NCBI GenBank assembly: GCA_964554585.1
Contig: CAZKPD010000024.1
Coordinates: forward strand, 1 to 23,789
Direction: 5' to 3'
DNA length: 23,789 nucleotides
Origin: Perlabentimonas sp964554585
GTDB taxonomy: Bacteria > Bacteroidota > Bacteroidia > Bacteroidales > Tenuifilaceae
The position numbers and the translations under genes are program-made. Positions 16,601-22,910 of this stretch are shown piece by piece (position 1 is the stretch's first letter; the number at the start of each line of letters is the position of its first letter). Below the pieces are notes generated by a model. It did no database searches. It worked only from the letters and a program-made list of their open reading frames with translations, and was not told where the DNA came from.

Positions 16601-19057
16601 ACCATAACCACTGGGATCCTTAATTCCCACATAACCCGGATAAACATGCATGTTTAGCGCATTCCATCCCTCATTGGTTTGCCCTCCTTTTTCAATCACC
16701 TTGGCTATCACCTTGGCCTTAAGTGCCGACGGAACAATGCCTAATGAAGGAATTTTCCAGCTACCGCTCAGCTTGCCCTCCGAGTCCAGCTCGGATTTCT
16801 GGACATTCTGCGTAATGGGGCTGAAATCCACATCGGAACGTTTAAAAAGGTACTCTGCATATTTAGGGAAAGTAATGGTGTACGGATGCAGTTCAATGCT
16901 TACCTCAGCTTTTAAATTCGCTGCCGGAGCACCAAACAGATAGTTTACCTCAAGGTCAAAGTCGATTGTCTCATCAGTCCATACTATGCTTTTCTTGTGG
17001 GGGTTAACCCGTACATTTAGCTGATCGGCAACCACCGTTTCAATCTTCAAATCATGGTAAAACCATGCTCCTCCCGCATTAATCCTTACGTTATAGTTCC
17101 CGGTAGGTGCTTTCTCGTCGGTTGAAAACCGAAATACATAGTACCCATCCTCTGCCTGCGAGCTGGTCTTCGTAAAAACAGTGTTATAGTTAGGATCAGA
17201 AACTGAAATATTGACCGGATGATTGTTGGGGAAGGTGTTGTTGGGGTTGCGAACAATAAAACCCAAATTAATGGTATCACCGGGACGATAAACTCCACGC
17301 TCTGTGTAGATGAACCCTTTCATATTATAGTAATCATCGTGCATCCCTCCCACATCAAAACCGGAGGTACTCCAACGCATTTCATCCTTATTCAACACAG
17401 TGATCTGCTTACCCTTCTCAGCCATTACGTAGTAAAAATAGTCGTTTCTAAAGGTCGCCTCTCCCTGGCTGTTGGTTACCAGCGTGTTTTGCAGTTCACC
17501 ACTCCAGTCAAGCAATGAGATAGCTACGCCCGACATGGGCTTACCGGTAATGATATCGGTGGCAAAAACCTTGTGGTTACCACTTCCACTCTTAAGCGTT
17601 ATGCCAATGTTGCTCAAGAAAATGGGTTTGTAAATCTGCCCATTCTCATAAATGTATTCCAATACATCACCCCTAATAGGCAGGCTGATATCTTCCGGAG
17701 TAAAGTTGAGGCTTATAAGAAAAAGTCCATCATCGTACTGGTTAAACAGGTGCGATAAATCCAGCTCATTGAGCAACCACTCATTATTTTTTGAAGCAAT
17801 ATCAATGGTTTGGCTCTTTACAATTGTTCCCACAGTGCTGGAGTAGTAGTCAGAAAAGTTTTTGTTTCGGGTTCGTGTACTGGTAAGCTGCTGCGATTTA
17901 ACAAACTGTCCTATGTGCGTAGTATTCACCTTTTTAACCTGAAGATGCACCTGTTTAAGGTTTACAGTATAGAACTGTACCTTGCTCCTATTGGATGAAG
18001 GTAAGATAAAACCCTCGGATGCGAATTCGAGTCGTGGTTGCATATCGGCAAATTGCACCTTATGGGTTGCTGCCGCATCGGTTTTGGTTCCCCATCGGCT
18101 TCTAATCCCTTTACGTAAAGTAACAGAATAGTCATTGCCAAAGGTAAAACCTCCATCGAGGATCACGGTTTTTCCCAATTTCTTAATGGAAAAATTTACG
18201 GTGGGTGAAATGCTAATCAGCCCTTCAATATCCTGATCCATATCCAGCTCATCAGAAAAGTCGATACGAATCCGAGGCGAACGCCCCGTTTCATCACCCT
18301 TAAAGCTGCTCACCATCATCACTTCCAGTGGAGAAACAGAAAAGGATTCGGTAAACGTATTCTCCAAATCCAAGGGTTTTCGGTTAATGGTCAGCTTAAA
18401 CTTTTTATTCTTGTTGGTTCGGGTAATATCGGTAGTGGTAAACTTATAGTTCCAATCGTCTACCTGGCTCCACACAAGGTTTACATTGTCATCGCCCTGA
18501 ATGGTTGCAGCCTCTTTAACAGCTTCGAGCGAAGTTTTTTCGCTAAAAGAAACCGTACCCCTATACACCAATAATCGGGGGTTATCCCTATCCACCAGCT
18601 CAAGGGAGGCATTGAAGCCTTTAAGCTCACGACCGATTACCCGAAAGGTGAATACCAACTCTTCCATTTCTCGCTCCTTAAAATCGGCAGAGAGTTTTTG
18701 CAGATTTAGCTTTCCCTCAAAGCTTTTTCGTAAGGGTAAGGGTTCATCGGGGGTAAATACCAACACGCTAGTGCTTACCCACTTGGCAGCACCGCTCAGC
18801 TTAGGCGAAAAAGAGAATACGTTGGCGGGTGAAGAATCAATATCCGACTCTTCCACTACCGGGTTGTTAAAGATAACCTGAATGGGATCGTCAAATCGAA
18901 CTTCGCCACTAGTCACATGGCTAATCTCTTTGGCTAACTGCTCAGAATAAACAATGTTAGAGTCAAACTTTGGTTTTTTCTCTTTACACGAGGGTAAAAT
19001 GGCTATTACACCAAACATGAATAGCGCACTAAGCGTAAGGGATTTTCTAAAATTCAT
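13607..19057 (-). CDS. Bacterial alpha-2-macroglobulin lipoprotein (protease trap)
   Basis: Predicted 1816 aa from the ATG at 19057. The N-terminus carries a lipoprotein signal with lipobox LPSC, cysteine at residue 24. Hallmarks are the macroglobulin segment FIYTERGVYRPGDTINLGF (near 575-595), the A2M domain (near 1145-1235; VKFRMPNYNGAVRIMVVGA), and the thioester motif YPFGCIEQ with C1362 to Q1365 intact, followed by an alpha/alpha-toroid domain to about 1620. Bacterial A2Ms trap attacking proteases in the periplasm by conformational change and thioester cross-linking (family knowledge). Intact Cys and Gln predict an active thioester. It is longer than E. coli YfhM (about 1650 aa). Pairing with PBP1C is the classic arrangement, interpreted as defence coupled to cell-wall repair. 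A longer start at 19117 is possible but would bury the lipoprotein signal. Confidence 0.95.
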   Translation of the reverse strand: MNFRKSLTLSALFMFGVIAILPSCKEKKPKFDSNIVYSEQLAKEISHVTSGEVRFDDPIQVIFNNPVVEESDIDSSPANVFSFSPKLSGAAKWVSTSVLVFTPDEPLPLRKSFEGKLNLQKLSADFKEREMEELVFTFRVIGRELKGFNASLELVDRDNPRLLVYRGTVSFSEKTSLEAVKEAATIQGDDNVNLVWSQVDDWNYKFTTTDITRTNKNKKFKLTINRKPLDLENTFTESFSVSPLEVMMVSSFKGDETGRSPRIRIDFSDELDMDQDIEGLISISPTVNFSIKKLGKTVILDGGFTFGNDYSVTLRKGIRSRWGTKTDAAATHKVQFADMQPRLEFASEGFILPSSNRSKVQFYTVNLKQVHLQVKKVNTTHIGQFVKSQQLTSTRTRNKNFSDYYSSTVGTIVKSQTIDIASKNNEWLLNELDLSHLFNQYDDGLFLISLNFTPEDISLPIRGDVLEYIYENGQIYKPIFLSNIGITLKSGSGNHKVFATDIITGKPMSGVAISLLDWSGELQNTLVTNSQGEATFRNDYFYYVMAEKGKQITVLNKDEMRWSTSGFDVGGMHDDYYNMKGFIYTERGVYRPGDTINLGFIVRNPNNTFPNNHPVNISVSDPNYNTVFTKTSSQAEDGYYVFRFSTDEKAPTGNYNVRINAGGAWFYHDLKIETVVADQLNVRVNPHKKSIVWTDETIDFDLEVNYLFGAPAANLKAEVSIELHPYTITFPKYAEYLFKRSDVDFSPITQNVQKSELDSEGKLSGSWKIPSLGIVPSALKAKVIAKVIEKGGQTNEGWNALNMHVYPGYVGIKDPSGYGYYGSGKEIKFPVVILDENGNPQKGKEVEYTVYRNDKQWWYHYDSRRDYRLKYKEDNQTFMEVSGKVTLKDGTGFIAFTPSNNGEYLIEVSDGGNGHSTSLFFSAYAYGGTRGSELNEGTLALKTDKAKYQSSEKAKVILPNPKQGNVLVTVEQKNQILSWFWASPNAISDEMTIDIPLNKSMAPNVYVTVSVIQPHDQTQNDRPIRMFGIIPIMIEDESTKIGFTIETDAALTPNKEFEVRISNTNQKKTQFTIAVVDEGLLSLTQFRTPNPWAEFYKKVGLYVQTYDVFSHVMSANKGDVFQTFSIGGADDMDYRSSQLDPIKGEQRFRPVSMFRGPLTTDDKGKAKVKFRMPNYNGAVRIMVVGAQEGSYGSAEKTVPVRSDIIMQPSLPRILKPGDEFTVPVALFRLNPDISSARFTLATQGPIEVIGSSSVNVDFGGKDELSISFKLKVKNAVGQAKIELTGVADGFQTKSETYIKVVPSATRKYDSATKKVAKGQTQTFDVPMVGIEGTNYASLDLSVFPNMDFDHRLKWLINYPFGCIEQVVSTLFPQLYLKEMGYFDKKEVEEINRNINEGIVRLQGYILNNGGFSYWPGTGEEHMWASNYATHFLVEARKLGYSVPDHLYDKAIQRLNSLARQHSGDLTTRVNRVFILSLAKEQPMAEMNLMMESNISLMKSVDKWMLAASYHMAGAENIRSKILASSTTQTQEYDPFSYNFGSKYRDDAVILYAATLMGQKETAELMAKGIAKTLSSREYLSTQSSGYMLLSLSKYFESIGLSAVSGSRVSGTVKMADGQVVSFDSDGRVTIPVTNSLNKRIEVTLSSSSKVDEIYSVLSWNGVPAKDEDKDFEKNLNLKVSWYDEDGRIISPNSLKQGATFYGRFSAKNTSAVSKVTELALTQILPWQIENIRLSGNLLPEWTKGWNLNKENYMDLRDDRVMWFFDLNGSETLDFVVKLNCVVPGEFWLPSTLIEAMYSSDFKATTQGTKVYVEPFK

Positions 19058-19152
19058 AAGGCTTAATTTATTAGGTAAGGCAACTTTAATAGGCTGGTAT
19101 TCAGAAAATATCAACAATTTCTAAAAATTTTTTAAAACATTGGTCAACTCTA

Positions 19153-19160
19153 CAAATTTA
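19153..19160 (-). promoter_or_regulatory. Candidate -7 box for the macroglobulin-pbpC operon
   Basis: Read on the minus strand this is TAAATTTG, an exact match to TAnnTTTG, about 95 nt before the ATG at 19057. A TTTCG lies some 20 nt further upstream, at about the -33 distance. The intergenic region 19058-19253 is otherwise AT-rich with no other feature seen. Confidence 0.45.
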
Positions 19161-19221
19161 AAAAAATAGTTGGATTTGGGTCGAAATTAGTTCAGAATAG
19201 TCCTTACTTTAGAATAAATGC

Positions 19222-19229
19222 TAAATTTG
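19222..19229 (+). promoter_or_regulatory. Candidate -7 box for the small lipoprotein gene
   Basis: TAAATTTG matches TAnnTTTG exactly and lies 24 nt before the ATG at 19254. The same octamer serves the divergent operon on the other strand at 19153-19160. No convincing -33 element is seen. Confidence 0.45.
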
Positions 19230-19253
19230 TAATAGCACTATCAAAGCAGACCG

Positions 19254-19661
19254 ATGAAATATAAGATTACCCTCCTTTTAGTCCTATTCGCTCTTTTCTC
19301 TACATCATGTGCAGTGAGCACCATACAGCAAGGGAACTATGCCGATATGGATTGTGAAACAAAGGTTGTTGCCAAGGATAAGGAAATTGCCCTATTTTGG
19401 GAACTAGTTCCCATTAGAACAGTTGGTAAAGACCTTAAGCTGGAGAACTATGAGAAAACAACCCGCCGAACCTTTATCGATGCTGTTATCTACTATGGAA
19501 CCATGGGCATATTCTCTTTCAAAACAGCAAAAATTAAGGTGAAAGAGTGTGAAGAAAATGAAGGTAAACCAAAAAGAAGGGATACTTACAAAAGGCGACA
19601 TTCACCGCACCATCAAAAACAACTACTTAATTCGGAAAAGTCAACCATATCTGAAATGTAA
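19254..19661 (+). CDS. Small lipoprotein of unknown function
   Basis: Predicted 135 aa. A lipoprotein signal (LLLVLFALFSTSC) puts the lipidated cysteine at residue 19. The middle has a moderately hydrophobic stretch (FIDAVIYYGTMGIFSF, about 74-90), and the tail is strongly basic (KRRDTYKRRHSPHHQK). I do not recognise the family. Phrases such as EIALFWELVPIRTVGKDL suggest a compact beta domain, but no motif indicates an activity. It is divergent from the macroglobulin operon across a 196-nt region, and the next gene on its strand starts 87 nt after its stop. Likely location is a periplasmic membrane face. Confidence 0.8.
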   Translation: MKYKITLLLVLFALFSTSCAVSTIQQGNYADMDCETKVVAKDKEIALFWELVPIRTVGKDLKLENYEKTTRRTFIDAVIYYGTMGIFSFKTAKIKVKECEENEGKPKRRDTYKRRHSPHHQKQLLNSEKSTISEM

Positions 19662-19709
19662 GGAGCACAGTTACTTTTTCCTGTTTTTAAATCGGTAATA
19701 AAAAAGGGC

Positions 19710-19717
19710 TATCTTTA
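19710..19717 (+). promoter_or_regulatory. Weak -7-like box before the helix-hairpin-helix gene
   Basis: TATCTTTA differs from TAnnTTTG at the last base and lies 30 nt before the ATG at 19748. No clear -33 element or terminator is visible in 19662-19747. Confidence 0.25.
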
Positions 19718-19747
19718 GGTTAGTGTAAAACTTACAACTTAACAGTC

Positions 19748-20707
19748 ATGTGGAAAGAGTGGTTCAACTTCTCACGTGCAGAACGGTTCGGAGTGCTAAC
19801 CCTCTCAGTACTCCTCTTTTTGCTGATGATTGCGCCCTACCTACACCGATTATTCTCACCGCCCGTTAAACCCCTTGTCGATTCCCAACTTTACAGCCAA
19901 ATAGACAGTTTTATGCTTACCCTCAAGCAGCCTGCTGAGTGGATTAACCAACCCTTTCATTTTTCTGATGAGGAGAAACCTCTGCAGAAAGAGCCGGAGT
20001 ACTTCCTGTTTGACCCCAATACTATAACCACTGCACAGCTCATTCAGCTGGGACTCTCGGCCAAACAGGCACAAGTTATTGAAAACTATAGAGCAAAAGG
20101 GGGTCTGTTTCGAAAACCTGAAGATTTTGGCAAAATGTACGTAATTGACAGTAAGACCTTCAATAAGTTGGAACCATACATACAAATAAACCGGCAAGAT
20201 GCCGAAAGGAGTAATTGGCAAAGGACTGAATACGAGCCTAAAGCAAAACCATTCCATTCGGATAGCAATAGTACGGCAGGAATAGCTCAGGGGCCAATTC
20301 ACGAAAAGCCCAAAATTGAGCTTAACACCACCGATACGCTGGAGCTGGTTACCATTAGAGGTATTGGGCGAAGCTATGCACGTCGGATTATTGCCTACCG
20401 CAACCTGTTAGGAGGTTACTATTCAACAGACCAGCTGTCGGAGGTATACGGGTTATCTCCAGCAACCATAGCACAAATACTCCCCCATATTCAAGTGGAT
20501 TCGGCTAGAATAAAACAGATGAATATCAACCTCGCGAGTTACATGGAGCTCAAACAGCATCCATACATTAATGACTATCAGGCCAAAGCAATTATTTACT
20601 ACCGAGAAACTATGGGTACATTCCAATCCATATACGATATTCAAAAACACAAATTGATAGATAGCACTACATTTAAGAAGCTTAAACCATATATATCCAT
20701 TTACTAG
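19748..20707 (+). CDS. Membrane-anchored helix-hairpin-helix (ComEA-like) protein
   Basis: Predicted 319 aa. A short cytoplasmic N-terminus with an amphipathic stretch (WKEWFNFSRAERFG) precedes one membrane segment (about 15-33, VLTLSVLLFLLMIAPYL). The rest has three helix-hairpin-helix-like segments: about 85-145 (FDPNTITTAQLIQLGL, RKPEDFGKMYVID, LEPYIQI), about 190-252 (IELNTTDTLELVTIRGIGRS, LSEVYGLS, ILPHIQV) and about 258-319 (INLASYMELKQHPYI, IYDIQKHKLID, LKPYISIY). The LVTIRGIGRSYARRIIAYR segment is the best HhH. HhH modules in ComEA-type proteins bind double-stranded DNA without sequence specificity, and many bacteria use them in DNA uptake. This longer triple-HhH form with an N-terminal anchor is common in Bacteroidota, but its role is not established. 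No competence genes are adjacent. Confidence 0.88.
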   Translation: MWKEWFNFSRAERFGVLTLSVLLFLLMIAPYLHRLFSPPVKPLVDSQLYSQIDSFMLTLKQPAEWINQPFHFSDEEKPLQKEPEYFLFDPNTITTAQLIQLGLSAKQAQVIENYRAKGGLFRKPEDFGKMYVIDSKTFNKLEPYIQINRQDAERSNWQRTEYEPKAKPFHSDSNSTAGIAQGPIHEKPKIELNTTDTLELVTIRGIGRSYARRIIAYRNLLGGYYSTDQLSEVYGLSPATIAQILPHIQVDSARIKQMNINLASYMELKQHPYINDYQAKAIIYYRETMGTFQSIYDIQKHKLIDSTTFKKLKPYISIY

Positions 20708-20737
20708 CTTTTCCCTTTATTCACCAGGGCAAAAGCG

Positions 20738-20745
20738 TATATTTG
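20738..20745 (+). promoter_or_regulatory. Candidate -7 box for the glycosyltransferase gene
   Basis: TATATTTG matches TAnnTTTG exactly and ends 17 nt before the ATG at 20763. This supports the ATG over the upstream in-frame TTG at 20754, which would leave almost no leader. Confidence 0.5.
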
Positions 20746-20762
20746 CGTAAAAGTTGCAGTCC

Positions 20763-21761
20763 ATGTCACAACCAAAATATTCGGTAATAGTACCCGTTTT
20801 CAACCGACCTGATGAGGTTGACGATTTGCTTAAAAGCCTAACAGAACAAACCCAAAAGAATTTTGAGGTGATTATTGTTGAGGATGGCTCATCGGTTCCG
20901 TGCGATAAGGTTATTGAAAAATACGCTGACTCACTGGACATAAGCTATCACACCAAACCTAATTCCGGACCCGGAACCACCAGAAACTATGGAGCCCAAA
21001 GGGCAAAGGGGGACTACTTCATCTTTTTTGACTCCGATTGTATTATCCCCACAGACTATTTCTATCATGTGGATAAGGAGCTAAACAGCAATCCCGCCGA
21101 TTCCTTTGGCGGGCCGGATACCATGCATAGTTCGTTTACGCCTATCCAAAAAGCGATTAGCTATTCCATGACCTCCTTTTTGACTACCGGAGGAATAAGA
21201 GGAGGAAGAAAAAGGCTGGATAAATTTTATCCCCGCAGCTTTAATATGGGGATATCGAAAGAGGTTTTTGAGCGAACCGAAGGTTTCTCAACCATGCGAT
21301 TTGGCGAGGATATTGACTTTAGCCTACGAATTATTTCAGAAGGGTTTAGTACTCGACTTTTTCCAAAAGCATTCGTTTACCACAAACGACGTACAAATTT
21401 CAAACAGTTCTATAAGCAGGTTTACAACTCCGGAATTGCGCGAATAAACCTCTATCTGGTACACCCTCAATCGCTGAAACTGGTACACCTATTACCCTCA
21501 GTATTCGTAATAGGCATGGTAATTAGCATCCTTTTGGCTACCCTCTGGCCTATTCTATTACTTATACCCCTCACCTATAGCGTTCTAGTTTTATTACATG
21601 CGCTTATAATAAACCAAAACCTACGCATAGCCATACTTTCCGTTGCAGCAGCCTGGGTACAACTTTTTGGCTACGGAATAGGGTTTATTCAAGCCGCCTG
21701 GAGGCGGCTCGTTCTGAAAAAAGGAGAGTTTAAAGCTTTCGATAAGAACTTCTACAAATAG
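20763..21761 (+). CDS. Family 2 glycosyltransferase with C-terminal membrane segments
   Basis: Predicted 332 aa from the ATG at 20763. The GT-A fold begins at once (YSVIVPVFNRPDEVDDLL), with FEVIIVEDGS for nucleotide binding, the metal-binding DSD at residues 90-92 (YFIFFDSDCIIP), the acceptor-side FGGPDT, and the catalytic-base region FGEDIDFSLRI (E182, D183). From about residue 235 there are two or three hydrophobic segments (VFVIGMVISILLATLWPILL and onward), and the C-terminus is basic. GT2 enzymes of this form move a sugar from a nucleotide donor to a lipid or polysaccharide acceptor at the cytoplasmic face. The exact donor and acceptor cannot be told from sequence. It has no other polysaccharide genes nearby and faces the convergent DUF3467 gene across 31 nt. 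Confidence 0.92.
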   Translation: MSQPKYSVIVPVFNRPDEVDDLLKSLTEQTQKNFEVIIVEDGSSVPCDKVIEKYADSLDISYHTKPNSGPGTTRNYGAQRAKGDYFIFFDSDCIIPTDYFYHVDKELNSNPADSFGGPDTMHSSFTPIQKAISYSMTSFLTTGGIRGGRKRLDKFYPRSFNMGISKEVFERTEGFSTMRFGEDIDFSLRIISEGFSTRLFPKAFVYHKRRTNFKQFYKQVYNSGIARINLYLVHPQSLKLVHLLPSVFVIGMVISILLATLWPILLLIPLTYSVLVLLHALIINQNLRIAILSVAAAWVQLFGYGIGFIQAAWRRLVLKKGEFKAFDKNFYK

Positions 21762-21792
21762 CATCATCTCTTAAACCAAGCCTTCAAAGGGT

Positions 21793-22104
21793 TTAGGCTT
21801 GCCCCCCACCAAAGTTCATTGGGAATGGAGGCATACCCGTTGAACCTTCACCAACCTTAATGGGGCCGTGATTACTCTCAAATTTGGCAATATTATCTTT
21901 TAAAGCAGCCAATAACCGTTTTGCATGATCAGGAGTTAGAATAACCCGAGTTTGTACTTTAGCCTTAGGCAAACCGGGCATTACCCTTACAAAGTCAAGA
22001 ATAAACTCCGAAGCTGAGTGCGTTATAATCGCTAGATTCGCATAATTCCCTTGCGCAATCTCTTCGGTTAACTCAATATTTAGCGGATTCTTTTTTTCAG
22101 TCAT
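21793..22104 (-). CDS. DUF3467 family protein
   Basis: Predicted 103 aa, with the DUF3467 pattern: NIELTEEIAQGNYANLAIIT near the start, HSASEFILDFVRVMPGLPKA in the middle, and RVILTPDHAKRLLAALKDNI toward the end, then a Gly/Pro-rich tail (MPPFPMNFGGGQA). It has no signal peptide and should be cytoplasmic. The biochemical function of the family is unknown. In many Bacteroidota genomes this gene follows rpoC on the same strand; here it shares rpoC's strand, but a reductase gene in the opposite orientation lies between them. The 172-nt region 22105-22276 to its right is very AT-rich and must hold the divergent promoters, but I could not place a clear box. Confidence 0.9.
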   Translation of the reverse strand: MTEKKNPLNIELTEEIAQGNYANLAIITHSASEFILDFVRVMPGLPKAKVQTRVILTPDHAKRLLAALKDNIAKFESNHGPIKVGEGSTGMPPFPMNFGGGQA

Positions 22105-22276
22105 CGCAATCTATTTTAATTATAATTCATAAAGTTACAAATAATACAGGCATTCCCATAAAAAGAATAAAAAAACTCTGGCTTTAGAAATAATCAAACC
22201 ATTTGTAAACTTTTTTGTTTAATGAGATAATAGAAAGTTTTTTCAAGAGAATTAATCACTAAAAACAGATTGAACC

Positions 22277-22825
22277 ATGAGTAAGAAAAAAATTGCTGTT
22301 TTAATAGGCAGCCTTAGAAAAGATTCTTTTAACAAAAAAGTAGCAGCAGAATTAATTAAAATGGCTCCCAAATCCTTAGAGCTGGAAATAGTTGAAATAG
22401 GGCATTTGCCACTATATAATGAAGACTTAGAGAACAATACGCCTAAAGAATACGTTGCGTACCGTGAAAAATTGAAAGGTATGGATGGTTTTCTTATTGT
22501 TACTCCCGAATATAATCGTTCCATGTCGGGTGCAATGAAAAATGCCATTGACGTTGCCTCTAGACCATGGGGACATAACCTTTGGGGTGGAAAGCCGGGG
22601 GCAGTAATTAGCGTATCGCCAAGTGCTATTGGTGGTTTTGGTGCTAACCATAATGTTCGCCAGGCCATGGTTGTGCTAGATGCACCCTTGATGCAACAAC
22701 CCGAAGCATACATTGGCAATGCCCATACCCTTTTTAACGAGAAGGGCGAGCTAATCAATGAGGGAACCAAAAAGTATTTAAATGACTTTATGGGCGCTTT
22801 TGAAATATGGGTTAACAGATTTTAA
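22277..22825 (+). CDS. NADPH-dependent FMN reductase (ChrR/YieF-like flavoprotein)
   Basis: Predicted 182 aa, the usual length for the family. The flavodoxin-like fold starts with IAVLIGSLRKDSFNKKV; residues 11-17 (GSLRKDS) form the FMN-phosphate loop. PEYNRSMSGAMKNAIDVASR (PEYN at 77-80) is the second FMN-binding signature, and GGFGANHNVRQAM (about 117-129) belongs to the conserved core. Such enzymes reduce FMN, quinones, azo compounds or chromate with NAD(P)H in the cytoplasm; the substrate cannot be told from sequence. It lies on the plus strand between rpoC and DUF3467, both on minus, and ends just before a bidirectional-looking palindrome. Confidence 0.94.
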   Translation: MSKKKIAVLIGSLRKDSFNKKVAAELIKMAPKSLELEIVEIGHLPLYNEDLENNTPKEYVAYREKLKGMDGFLIVTPEYNRSMSGAMKNAIDVASRPWGHNLWGGKPGAVISVSPSAIGGFGANHNVRQAMVVLDAPLMQQPEAYIGNAHTLFNEKGELINEGTKKYLNDFMGAFEIWVNRF

Positions 22826-22847
22826 TCTATCTATCCACCTTTTATCC

Positions 22848-22885
22848 AAAAAAAGAGGTCGTCTCAAATTTGAGACGACCTCTTT
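22848..22885. terminator. Perfect 34-bp palindrome, terminator between convergent genes
   Basis: Bases 22852-22868 are the exact reverse complement of 22869-22885, a 17-bp stem with no spacer (a small loop would form in RNA). The A-run 22848-22854 supplies a seven-base U-run on the minus strand, so it should stop rpoC transcripts efficiently. On the plus strand only three Us follow, so it is weaker for the reductase. Confidence 0.88.
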
Positions 22886-22910
22886 CGTATTATTCTTTTG
22901 CTACAAAATG

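Noticed and set aside
18501..18881. 126-aa open frame antisense to the macroglobulin gene
   Set aside because: It lies fully inside a well-supported gene, has a low-complexity Ser/Leu/Thr-rich translation and no recognisable domain; a shadow frame.
19058..19117. Longer N-terminus of the macroglobulin from 19117
   Set aside because: It would put 20 residues before an otherwise perfect lipoprotein signal peptide; the ATG at 19057 is the better start.
19856..20302. 148-aa open frame antisense to the HhH gene
   Set aside because: Opposite-strand shadow of a conserved coding sequence with a Cys/Phe-rich translation typical of such artefacts.
20754..20762. TTG start for the glycosyltransferase
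   Set aside because: An ATG three codons later fits the family N-terminus and leaves a normal distance to the TATATTTG box.
21777..21801. Hairpin between the glycosyltransferase and DUF3467 genes
   Set aside because: Only a 6-bp stem (21777-21782 with 21796-21801) with a 13-nt loop and no T-run on either side; not a convincing terminator.
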